From Thermoplasmata archaeon (GTDB lineage: Archaea; Thermoplasmatota; Thermoplasmata; UBA10834): DNA of 5,348 bases. Positions 1-4,599 of the stretch are shown here, piece after piece. Location of the stretch: positions 4,550 through 9,897 of the forward strand of contig DUKU01000084.1 in the NCBI GenBank assembly GCA_013329135.1, given 5' to 3'. Each line of letters opens with the position of its first letter. Position 1 is the first letter of the stretch. Under the pieces are notes generated by a model. That model had not been told where the DNA came from and ran no database searches. It saw only the letters and a list, made by a program, of their open reading frames with translations. A program made the position numbers and the translations under genes.

Positions 1-156
1 GATTGATGCCAGCTGCTCTTCGTGTCTGTCTACTACAGGCTCTTCAAGTCTAGTCGCTCCGTCCAATTCCCATCCCTCTGGAGAGCTAGGAGATGTATCT
101 GTCGGTTCGTATATATACGTTACCGGTTGCGGGGCGGTCGACGGTGGAGGGACTTC
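1..156 (-). other. Open frame after the stop of the redox-type gene; no confident gene
   Basis: On the minus strand the frame of the upstream C_GCAxxG_C_C gene stays open for about 52 codons after its TGA (159-157) and runs off the window. It reads as a Pro/Ser/Thr/Glu-rich stretch, beginning EVPPPSTAPQPV and ending RHEEQLASI. It contains no ATG or GTG. The only start-like codon is TTG at 66-64, with a weak GAGGG about 8 nt upstream and a TATATA element (108-119) at a fitting distance. It could be the 5' end of another minus-strand gene, a linker region exposed by an in-frame stop, or chance: about 50 open codons is not rare in this base composition. Third positions are less GC-rich than in the neighbouring genes, which argues against ordinary coding. 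The plus-strand frame here is antisense noise. Confidence 0.2.
103..125 (-). promoter_or_regulatory. TATA-like box inside an inverted repeat
   Basis: A perfect 12-bp palindrome, CGTATATATACG, at 108-119 is flanked by CGGT (103-106) and its complement ACCG (122-125), giving a near-symmetric 23-bp dyad. The AT core resembles an archaeal TATA box. Read leftward it would place a transcript start near 85-88, downstream of the redox-type gene, so it could drive a gene lying left of the window. The symmetry would equally suit a dimeric repressor site. Its function is inferred only from sequence. Confidence 0.35.
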
Positions 157-585
157 TCAGGCGGTATCGTTTCTGATTGCCAGTATGGCGAGGCGGGTCG
201 CCTCCTGGGCGAACCCTCCGCATCTGGCCCTGTGTTCTGGCGACCCGAAGTCCCCCTTGTTGAGGATGCCGCATCTGGAGGATCCGAGCGTCTGGACGAA
301 GTCCTTGAAGAACCTGTTGGCCGCATCGTAACTCCTCCTCTTGTCGCCATCAGGACTGGTCCGGCCGAGACAGGCACCGATTGCCATGACCCCTCCGGTC
401 AACGCCCCGCATACGTCCTCGGACCGGCCGATGCCGCCGCCGAACGGTGTCGCCATCCTGAGGCACGCGTCAGGGATGTCCAGATACTGTGCGTGACATG
501 TCCCTCTGAGCACTGACTCTGCGCAGTTGCAGCCCTTCGTGAAACAGTCGAGGGCGTATGCTTGGCCTTCCTCGATCCTTCTCAT
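157..585 (-). CDS. C_GCAxxG_C_C family redox-type protein
   Basis: Small cysteine-rich protein of the C_GCAxxG_C_C family (putative redox-active or metal-binding proteins, common in anaerobes and methanogens; biochemical role not established). From the chosen ATG it is 142 aa, cytosolic, with no signal peptide or membrane segment. The family pattern is visible: GCNCAESVL near residues 18-26, a Gly-rich FGGGIG loop, VCGALTGGVMAIG (the GCAxxG-like core) near 58-70, then single cysteines near 105 and 122 (SRCG and ARCGG). An in-frame ATG at 612 would add nine residues but has no Shine-Dalgarno. The ATG at 585 is preceded by AAGG and lies 4 nt after the stop of the upstream peptidase, so I prefer it, and the family match begins just after it. 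It is the downstream gene of a two-gene unit and is probably translationally coupled. Family assignment is firm; function is not. Confidence 0.85.
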   Translation of the reverse strand: MRRIEEGQAYALDCFTKGCNCAESVLRGTCHAQYLDIPDACLRMATPFGGGIGRSEDVCGALTGGVMAIGACLGRTSPDGDKRRSYDAANRFFKDFVQTLGSSRCGILNKGDFGSPEHRARCGGFAQEATRLAILAIRNDTA

Positions 586-589
586 CGCA

Positions 590-1555
590 TCATCCCTTGA
601 GTGGGCTCTCATCGATGCTCAAGGACGGGTCCGTGGCGTCTACGGATGCCATGACTCCTTCTGGTACAACGAGCTTCGTTGCGCCGTGGCCGCAGCAGAG
701 GCCCGTGAACGATGGGATGTCCTCCAGGCCCCCGATCAGGTCCTGGAGCACCTCCTCAAGGCTCGGTCCGGCCAGGTCCCTCTTCGGGAACTGGGAGACC
801 TGGCCAATGACTATCCCTGCGACCTTCTGGAGTTTCCTGGCGAGCATCATATGCATCAGGATCCTCTCGATATCGTATTCGGAGACGTGGACATCTTCCA
901 TGAACAGGATGCGTCCGTCGGTCTTGACAGCATCCTCCGTGCCGATTGTATGCGCCAGCATGGACAGGTTCCCTCCGATGGTCCTCCCCTTTGCCTTCCC
1001 AGGCACGATTGTTCTCAAGAGCATGCCTCTGGGAGGGTTGTCCAACCTTCCCCATGGCTCCGCCTTCGAGAGCATGGCGATGGCCCGGTCTATGTTCTCC
1101 TTGCCCATGGGTGGATCCTTCTCCGGGATATCGCCAGCGAACCCCTCGATCGACGGTCCGTGGAATGTGACCAGCCCGGTCCTCTGGTGTATCGCGACGT
1201 GAAGTGTCGTGATGTCACTGTACCCCATGAATATCTTGGGGTTGTCCTTGATGGTCCCGAAGTCCAGCAGGTCCAGGATCCTCATCGCGCCCCACCCCCC
1301 TCTCGAGCAGAGTATCGCATCGACCTTGTCGTTGCCGAACATCGTGGAGAGCTCGCGCGCCCTCGCCTGGTCCTTCCCCGCCAAGAATCCGGAGCGGGTG
1401 AGATTTCTCGTGCACTCTCCTAGGATGACCTTGTACCCCAGCTCCTTGAGGTAATGCACGCCCTGTCCGAGTCCGAACGGCTCGGAGAAGCTCGAAGGCG
1501 ACACTATCCCGATGGTCGCACGCTTCTCCAGTTTAGCAGGTTTCACAATCTTCAT
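590..1555 (-). CDS. LD-carboxypeptidase / MccF-like serine peptidase (family S66)
   Basis: Cytosolic S66 family serine peptidase of 321 aa, the usual length. Members cleave L,D-peptide bonds in recycled murein peptides (LdcA), or amide bonds in microcin C-type peptide-nucleotides (MccF). Visible landmarks: an N-terminal IGIVSPSS strand, SRGGWGAMRILDLLD at 84-98, the nucleophile Ser113 in GYSD, FHGPS at 131-135, GGNLSML at 194-200, Glu220 in LFMED, and His290 in CCGHG followed by VVPEG and a short C-terminal strand. Ser113, Glu220 and His290 fit the S66 triad. There is no signal peptide. The ATG has GAAGGTG 8 nt upstream. It is followed after 4 nt by the C_GCAxxG_C_C gene, so the two probably share a transcript. 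Archaea lack murein, so the substrate is uncertain: imported bacterial muropeptides, a toxic peptide conjugate or an endogenous peptide are all possible. Confidence 0.92.
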   Translation of the reverse strand: MKIVKPAKLEKRATIGIVSPSSFSEPFGLGQGVHYLKELGYKVILGECTRNLTRSGFLAGKDQARARELSTMFGNDKVDAILCSRGGWGAMRILDLLDFGTIKDNPKIFMGYSDITTLHVAIHQRTGLVTFHGPSIEGFAGDIPEKDPPMGKENIDRAIAMLSKAEPWGRLDNPPRGMLLRTIVPGKAKGRTIGGNLSMLAHTIGTEDAVKTDGRILFMEDVHVSEYDIERILMHMMLARKLQKVAGIVIGQVSQFPKRDLAGPSLEEVLQDLIGGLEDIPSFTGLCCGHGATKLVVPEGVMASVDATDPSLSIDESPLKG

Positions 1556-1563
1556 GTCACAAA

Positions 1564-1570
1564 CACCTTC
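1564..1570 (-). promoter_or_regulatory. Ribosome binding site of the S66 peptidase gene
   Basis: GAAGGTG on the minus strand, ending 8 nt before the ATG at 1555. It matches the archaeal anti-Shine-Dalgarno and supports this start codon. Confidence 0.6.
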
Positions 1571-1591
1571 GAGGCGTGAGTGTCGATTACC

Positions 1592-1601
1592 AACTTAAAT
1601 G
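1592..1601 (-). promoter_or_regulatory. Possible TATA box for the S66 peptidase gene
   Basis: The minus strand reads CATTTAAGTT here, about 40 bp upstream of the peptidase ATG. A start site about 25 bp downstream (near 1572) would leave a short leader just containing the GAAGGTG ribosome site at 1570-1564. The box is a weak match and no clear BRE is visible. Confidence 0.35.
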
Positions 1602-1679
1602 GTGCGTTGCAGCGCAGGGGGGAGATCGGTCTTAGAATAGGGATATGGGGTTTGGGTGGGAAGGTGTTTCAGAGGACGG

Positions 1680-2015
1680 TCACGCGAATACGGCATCTGC
1701 TTCCTGGAGCAGTATGTCCTCCGAGCTCGGCATCTCCTCGATGTCGGCCTCGATATCGACCAGGCTCAGCTCGATGTACGCCTTGAGATACTCAAGCTCG
1801 TTGACGATGTCCGTGCACTCGGCATGATGTTGGACATGGTCTATTCCCCTGTGGAGCCTCTCGATCCTCGCCCTGTTCTCGGCGAGCGTCGCAAGGATAT
1901 GGTACTCTTCGGAGTCCTCATGAGGGGCTCTGAGGGTCCTGGTCCTTGTCATCGTGTTCATGTCGAGGGCTCCGACGTTCCGCAGCGCGATAGGGACAGC
2001 TAGTTTTCTCATCAT
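1680..2015 (-). CDS. Hypothetical helical acidic protein
   Basis: Not recognised. From the ATG at 2015 it is 111 aa, with no signal peptide or clear membrane span. The N-terminus is basic (MMRKLAVPIAL, then a TMTRTRTLR stretch). From about residue 33 it is predicted mostly helical and rich in Glu/Asp/Leu/Ile (for example AENRARIERLHRGIDHVQ and NELEYLKAYIELS), so a small helical bundle or coiled-coil partner protein is plausible. It has a single Cys and no obvious metal site. The frame could extend upstream to a TTG at 2054, but the strong TATA box at 2069-2077 would start the transcript near 2045-2048, after that TTG, so an ATG at 2015 or 2012 is the likely start. The next minus-strand gene upstream ends at 2099, and this gene has its own promoter between them. 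Coding is supported by the promoter and by uninterrupted, coherent helical composition. Confidence 0.65.
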   Translation of the reverse strand: MMRKLAVPIALRNVGALDMNTMTRTRTLRAPHEDSEEYHILATLAENRARIERLHRGIDHVQHHAECTDIVNELEYLKAYIELSLVDIEADIEEMPSSEDILLQEADAVFA

Positions 2016-2066
2016 TTTGGCATCCCATCTCGTCGTATGACGATTGTCTGACAATATCTACTTCAT

Positions 2067-2080
2067 CGTATATAAAATGT
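2067..2080 (-). promoter_or_regulatory. TATA box for the 111-aa hypothetical gene
   Basis: The minus strand carries TTTTATATA at 2077-2069, close to the archaeal TATA consensus, in otherwise GC-rich DNA. With the usual spacing of about 25 bp, the transcript would begin near 2046, giving a leader of about 30 nt before the ATG at 2015. The same AT tract read on the plus strand faces the end of the convergent basic-protein gene, so the leftward direction is preferred. Confidence 0.6.
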
Positions 2081-2098
2081 CCCCGAGGGGGGCGAGGG

Positions 2099-2314
2099 TC
2101 ACTTCGGGCCCTGCCCCGATATCTGATTCGCCTTCCTCTCGAGGTCGGCGATCCTCCTCTGGAGCGCTCTGATCTTCGCGTCGTGCTTCGCGACGATCTC
2201 CCTGAGCTTCGCTGCCCTGGCTCTCAGCTTCGCGGCCTTGGCCAGTTTCTTGGTCGAGGCTCTGTAGTCGTTCACTTCGGATGTGTACTTCCTGGCCTCT
2301 TTCTTTGAGGACAT
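2099..2314 (-). CDS. Small very basic heptad-repeat (coiled-coil) protein
   Basis: Not recognised. The 71-aa product has about 21 Lys/Arg against 7 Asp/Glu, so it is strongly cationic. After a basic N-terminus (MSSKKEARKYTSE) it becomes one long Ala/Lys/Arg/Leu helix. From about residue 30, in-register seven-residue units are visible (LRARAAK, LREIVAK, HDAKIRA, LQRRIAD, LERKANQ) with Leu or Ile mostly at the first position, then a flexible Gly/Pro end. This suggests a coiled coil or single helix able to bind nucleic acid, ribosome or an acidic partner; that is inference. The frame is open further upstream to 2545, but that part reads as Pro/Ser/Arg-rich shadow sequence and overlaps the opposite-strand small ORF and the transporter start. 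There is no Shine-Dalgarno; a TTCATATC tract at 2351-2344 could give a transcript with a leader of about 8 nt. Confidence 0.65.
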   Translation of the reverse strand: MSSKKEARKYTSEVNDYRASTKKLAKAAKLRARAAKLREIVAKHDAKIRALQRRIADLERKANQISGQGPK

Positions 2315-2386
2315 GGTAATCTTGAATAATACCGGACTGTGGCGATATGAACGTTCGCACACGCTCTGAACCGCGTGGGCGTGGAA

Positions 2387-2398
2387 AGTGAATAATAT
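2387..2398 (+). promoter_or_regulatory. Possible TATA box for the small ORF and EamA transporter unit
   Basis: AGTGAATAATAT, an AT-rich island in the 107-bp divergent gap. A start site about 26 bp downstream of AATAATA falls at about 2420-2422, directly at an ATG, which would make a leaderless transcript, common in archaea. The match to consensus is moderate. Confidence 0.4.
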
Positions 2399-2421
2399 GG
2401 GATATGGATGCGTGTCTTTGG

Positions 2422-2532
2422 ATGAAGGCCTACTCTGAGGCATACGGCCGCACATTGAACATCGGCGGATCATCTTCGGTCCAGATACTGTTGACGGCCA
2501 GCTCCGTGTGCGCCCACTGCGGGAGTGAGTAG
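2422..2532 (+). CDS. Candidate 36-aa protein with a C-terminal CxxCG motif
   Basis: A short ORF from ATG 2422 to TAG 2530-2532, directly before the transporter gene (2 nt between stop and ATG). The peptide starts MKAYSEAYGRTLNIGG and ends VCAHCGSE, a CxxCG half-zinc-ribbon or redox motif. About three quarters of its third codon positions are G or C, as in neighbouring real genes. It has no Shine-Dalgarno, but a TATA-like element at 2391-2397 places the predicted transcript start at or next to its ATG. The transporter's ribosome site lies in its last codons, so translation of the two could be coupled. It could be a micro-protein, a regulatory leader peptide, or just 5' untranslated sequence. 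It is unlike any family I can name. Confidence 0.4.
   Translation: MKAYSEAYGRTLNIGGSSSVQILLTASSVCAHCGSE
2521..2529 (+). promoter_or_regulatory. Ribosome binding site of the EamA transporter gene
   Basis: GGGAGTGAG lies 5 nt before the ATG at 2535 and resembles GGAGGTGA. It sits inside the last codons of the upstream small ORF, which fixes the transporter start and suggests translational coupling. Confidence 0.6.
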
Positions 2533-2534
2533 GC

Positions 2535-3413
2535 ATGGAGCGCAAGACCTTCCTCTACCTGATGCTCACGGTGACCATCATCATCTGGGGCGCATCGTTC
2601 GTCCTCGTGGATGTGGCCATAGACGAGGGTTCGTCCCCTGTGATGATAGCGATGGCGAGGTTCATCGTCGCGTCCGCGATATTCGCGGGCTACTTCTTGC
2701 TGAGACGACGCCAGGGACTCGCCAAGGCCGACAGACGGATGTTCCTCGCGCTCGCGTTCATCGGCATCGGCGTGTATTACATATTCCAGTACTACGGGAT
2801 CAAGTTCGCCGGAGCTTCGATATCCGCGATCATCGTCATGCTCGTCTGCCCGGTCGCGATATTCGCCCTCTCGGCCTGGAAGTACAAGGAGAAGGTCACC
2901 AACGGTGAGAAGGCTGGCCTGGCAGTCTCGGCGGTCGGATGCTTCTTGGTCATAACGGATGGCTCGTTCGCTTTCGTGTCCAACCTGGAGATGATCATCG
3001 GCGGCTTGTTCGGGGTCGTGTGCGCGGTCTTCTGGGCGATTTACACGGTCGAGGGGACGAAGGTCGTGAAGAAGTACGACCCGATGACCAGCACCGCATA
3101 CATCACGATCCTGGGAACGTTCATGGTCGTTCCGTTCGCATTGGCCGACGTCACGCTCACGGGCCAATCATTCCCCCCGAGCTTCTTCTTCGCGGCGCTG
3201 TACCTGGGCGCCCTGTGCACGGTCGTGGGATATGTCTTCTGGTTCAGGGCGCTGACTGGTCTGGACGCACGGACCACCGGGAGCATGCTCTACTTCGAGC
3301 CCATCGTCACAGTGGCGTTCGCCTGGGTCGTCTTGGGTGAGATGATTGGCTGGGTCTCGGCCTTGGGGAGCGTTGTGACGGTCATCGGCGTGGTTATGGT
3401 GTCGAGGAAGTGA
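2535..3413 (+). CDS. EamA/DMT-superfamily transporter
   Basis: Integral membrane protein of 292 aa, the typical length for the 10-TMS drug/metabolite transporter family: two EamA repeats of five helices. Helices lie roughly at residues 6-28, 36-56, 69-88, 94-114, 126-141, 152-172, 186-204, 217-237, 247-266 and 270-289. Family signs include WGASFVLVDVAI in helix 1, an Arg in helix 2 (MARF), a basic cytosolic loop after helix 2 (LRRRQGLAKADRR), and the second-repeat signature with ARTTGSMLYFEPIVTV followed by LGE near 250-269. Members export amino acids, metabolites or drugs by proton exchange; the substrate cannot be read from the sequence. It lies directly after a 36-codon ORF and probably shares its transcript. 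No T-rich terminator is evident in the 60 bp before the tRNA gene, so read-through is possible. Confidence 0.93.
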   Translation: MERKTFLYLMLTVTIIIWGASFVLVDVAIDEGSSPVMIAMARFIVASAIFAGYFLLRRRQGLAKADRRMFLALAFIGIGVYYIFQYYGIKFAGASISAIIVMLVCPVAIFALSAWKYKEKVTNGEKAGLAVSAVGCFLVITDGSFAFVSNLEMIIGGLFGVVCAVFWAIYTVEGTKVVKKYDPMTSTAYITILGTFMVVPFALADVTLTGQSFPPSFFFAALYLGALCTVVGYVFWFRALTGLDARTTGSMLYFEPIVTVAFAWVVLGEMIGWVSALGSVVTVIGVVMVSRK

Positions 3414-3425
3414 GGCTCGGGACTA

Positions 3426-3440
3426 GAAACCGTTAATATC
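3426..3440 (+). promoter_or_regulatory. Promoter (BRE/TATA) of tRNA-Gln
   Basis: GAAACCGTTAATATC: a purine-rich BRE-like GAAACC next to a TTAATATC TATA box. A start about 26 bp downstream (near 3463) leaves a 5' leader of about 10 nt before the mature tRNA. This is the typical layout for archaeal stable RNA genes. Confidence 0.6.
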
Positions 3441-3473
3441 CAGCTGTCGCCATGTCGCAGCAAGGGACACCGT

Positions 3474-3546
3474 AGCCCCGTAGTGTAGAGGACAATCATG
3501 CGGGCCTTTGGAGCCTGTGACGGAGGTTCGAATCCTCCCGGGGCTA
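3474..3546 (+). tRNA. tRNA-Gln (anticodon TTG)
   Basis: The cloverleaf folds by eye. The 7-bp acceptor stem AGCCCCG/CGGGGCT begins with the A1-U72 pair typical of archaeal tRNA-Gln, where it is a determinant for GatDE-dependent transamidation of Glu-tRNA-Gln. The D-arm has three pairs with a GG-containing loop. The anticodon arm is CGGGC/GCCTG (3501-3505 with 3513-3517) around loop CTTTGGA, with anticodon TTG at 3508-3510. A 4-nt variable region follows, then the T-arm GGAGG/CCTCC around TTCGAAT (3522-3538), and discriminator A3546. CCA is not encoded and there is no intron. Its last three bases, CTA, are the complement of the stop codon of the convergent membrane-protein gene. Confidence 0.95.
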
Positions 3547-3762
3547 CTCCTCCTTTCTACTGCGGGTCCATCTGGCAACCATCTGGAACAGCTTCGCGAC
3601 GGCGACGAGCACCACGACCCATGACATGACTATCAGGAAGAACCCCTCGGCAACGAACCCGCCGTCGACAGCTTCGAGCAGGAACATGCCCGTGAGGGTC
3701 GCGAGCACTCCGAACACGAGGCCCCAGACGGCCATGGTGCGGTCGACCTTCATCCTCGCCAT
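3544..3762 (-). CDS. Small two-helix membrane protein, unknown function
   Basis: Not recognised. The 72-aa product has two hydrophobic helices at about residues 10-32 and 41-62, separated by a short acidic turn (EAVDGGFVAEG). It has a short basic N-terminus (MARMKVDR) and a basic tail (RWTRSRKEE), which suggests both ends face the cytosol. It starts 3 nt after the nitroreductase stop. A GGTGA formed by the last codon and stop of that gene serves as a close ribosome site, so the two are one translationally coupled unit. A second in-frame ATG at residue 4 is possible. The TAG stop at 3546-3544 overlaps the last three bases of the convergent tRNA-Gln. It could be a membrane anchor or partner for the nitroreductase, or an unrelated passenger. 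Confidence 0.75.
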   Translation of the reverse strand: MARMKVDRTMAVWGLVFGVLATLTGMFLLEAVDGGFVAEGFFLIVMSWVVVLVAVAKLFQMVARWTRSRKEE

Positions 3763-3765
3763 GGC

Positions 3766-4284
3766 TCACCATCTGTCCCTGTGCACGAGCTTCTCGTTCG
3801 GCAGCCTCTTCCTTCTGATGCCCTTCTCCGCGGGGTATCCGACAGGCACGATGGCCACGGGTCTCACATGGGTCGGAGTGCCGAGGGCGACCGCCGCCTT
3901 CGTCTCATCGAAGGCACCCACCCAGACGCTCCCAAGGCCTTTGCTATGCATGAACAATGAGAAGTTCTGTATCGCTGCCGCCGCGTCCTGGAGACAGTAG
4001 AGGTCCCTCCCCCGCTGGTCGTAATGGGCGATTCTCTCGAGGTTCGCGCAGAAGACGACGACCACGGGCGCTGTGCGGATGAACTCCTGGGCGAACGCGG
4101 CGTGCATGAGCGCTTTCTTGACCGTGGCATCCCTCACAACCACGAAGTCCCTCGCCTGTAGGTTGCCTGCAGATGGTGCGAGATTAGCCAGTCTCAGTCC
4201 TTCGTCTATGATGTCGTTATCCACCGGGTCCGGTTCGAATACCCGTATGCTCGTCCTCCCTTCGATGCACGCAACGATGTCCAT
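3766..4284 (-). CDS. Nitroreductase-family flavoprotein
   Basis: FMN-dependent nitroreductase-fold oxidoreductase of 172 aa, a compact member. Members use NAD(P)H to reduce nitro compounds, quinones or flavins, or act in dehalogenation or redox side paths; the substrate is unknown here. Visible signs: the FMN-phosphate motif GRTSIRVF at residues 9-16, APSAGNLQ at 36-43, the DAAAAIQN helix at 100-107, GLGSVWVGAFDE at 116-127 and the VPVGYPAE turn at 146-153. An in-frame ATG at 4305 would add seven residues (MSCWEDT), but the ATG at 4284 has GGGAGG 5 nt upstream and begins in the family style (MDIVACIEGRTS), so I chose it. It is cytosolic with no signal peptide. It is followed at once by the small membrane-protein gene and is divergent from pcc1 across a short promoter region. 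Confidence 0.9.
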   Translation of the reverse strand: MDIVACIEGRTSIRVFEPDPVDNDIIDEGLRLANLAPSAGNLQARDFVVVRDATVKKALMHAAFAQEFIRTAPVVVVFCANLERIAHYDQRGRDLYCLQDAAAAIQNFSLFMHSKGLGSVWVGAFDETKAAVALGTPTHVRPVAIVPVGYPAEKGIRRKRLPNEKLVHRDRW

Positions 4285-4289
4285 CGTAT

Positions 4290-4295
4290 CCTCCC
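4290..4295 (-). promoter_or_regulatory. Ribosome binding site that decides the nitroreductase start
   Basis: GGGAGG on the minus strand ends 5 nt before ATG 4284. It lies inside what would be coding sequence if the upstream ATG at 4305 were used, so it favours the shorter protein. Confidence 0.65.
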
Positions 4296-4310
4296 AGCAT
4301 GACATGTACG

Positions 4311-4329
4311 GATATCTCTAAGTATCTTT
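4311..4329. promoter_or_regulatory. Divergent promoter region between nitroreductase and pcc1
   Basis: An AT-rich island, GATATCTCTAAGTATCTTT, in the roughly 70-bp gap between two divergent genes. Read rightward, GATATC or CTAAGTATC gives starts near 4339-4348, just before the pcc1 ATG at 4354. Read leftward, AGATACTTAG gives a start near 4300, just before the nitroreductase ribosome site. The two TATA elements would nearly overlap, so the genes may compete for or share factors. The exact boxes are uncertain. Confidence 0.4.
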
Positions 4330-4353
4330 CACGACGTGGTCGAACGGGAGCCC

Positions 4354-4599
4354 ATGTCGACGAAAGAAGTCTGCACCGTCAGATGCAGTCTCACGATCGC
4401 GTTCCGTTCCGCCGCCGAGGCGGAGACGGTTCACAGGTCGGTCGAGCTGGACAATGATGGTTACCTCGAGACGAAGGTCGAGGGCCAGACGGTTGTCGCT
4501 CGTATCGAGGCCGACTCACTGAAGAGTCTCCTGCACACGCTGGACGATTTCCTCGCATGTTTGGGCGTCGCCGACAAGATCGTGTCGAAGAAGGACTAG
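4354..4599 (+). CDS. pcc1: KEOPS complex subunit Pcc1
   Basis: An 81-aa Pcc1-type protein, the usual archaeal length. Pcc1 is the dimerising subunit of the cytosolic KEOPS complex (Kae1, Bud32, Cgi121, Pcc1), which transfers threonylcarbamoyl to A37 of ANN-decoding tRNAs (t6A). The sequence shows the family's alternating strand-helix pattern: a first strand CSLTIAFRSAAEAETVHRSV, a central strand pair around LETKVEGQTVVARIEAD, then the C-terminal helix containing LKSLLHTLDDFLACLGVADKIV. A GTG at 4336 could add six residues, but the predicted transcript start falls between the two codons and the ATG at 4354 gives the standard length with GGGAG just before it. It is convergent with tgtA: both stop codons use the same CTAG at 4596-4599. 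No other KEOPS gene lies in the window. Confidence 0.85.
   Translation: MSTKEVCTVRCSLTIAFRSAAEAETVHRSVELDNDGYLETKVEGQTVVARIEADSLKSLLHTLDDFLACLGVADKIVSKKD

Noticed and set aside
22..516. Plus-strand frame of 164 codons from GTG
   Set aside because: Antisense to the C_GCAxxG_C_C gene, with Arg/Gly/Pro-rich composition typical of a shadow frame and no promoter or ribosome site.
527..1423. Long plus-strand frame of 298 codons
   Set aside because: It lies entirely antisense to the S66 peptidase with its intact catalytic motifs. Its product has no coherent domain and reflects GC-rich third positions.
2081..2090. CCCCGAGGGG hairpin as a terminator of the basic-protein gene
   Set aside because: The stem is only three to four pairs with almost no loop. 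The following T-run belongs to the TATA box of the next gene.
2360..2377. CACGC...GCGTG inverted repeat in the divergent gap
   Set aside because: Five base pairs with an 8-nt spacer is expected by chance in GC-rich DNA, and it is not placed at a promoter element.
2315..2545. N-terminal extension of the basic heptad protein up to 2545
   Set aside because: The extra residues are Pro/Ser/Arg/Met-rich without pattern, overlap the opposite-strand promoter, small ORF and transporter start, and would place the gene over the divergent promoter region.
2430..3167. Minus-strand frame of 245 codons
   Set aside because: Antisense to the EamA transporter. The product is extremely His/Asp/Arg/Glu-rich, as expected from the complement of hydrophobic codons.
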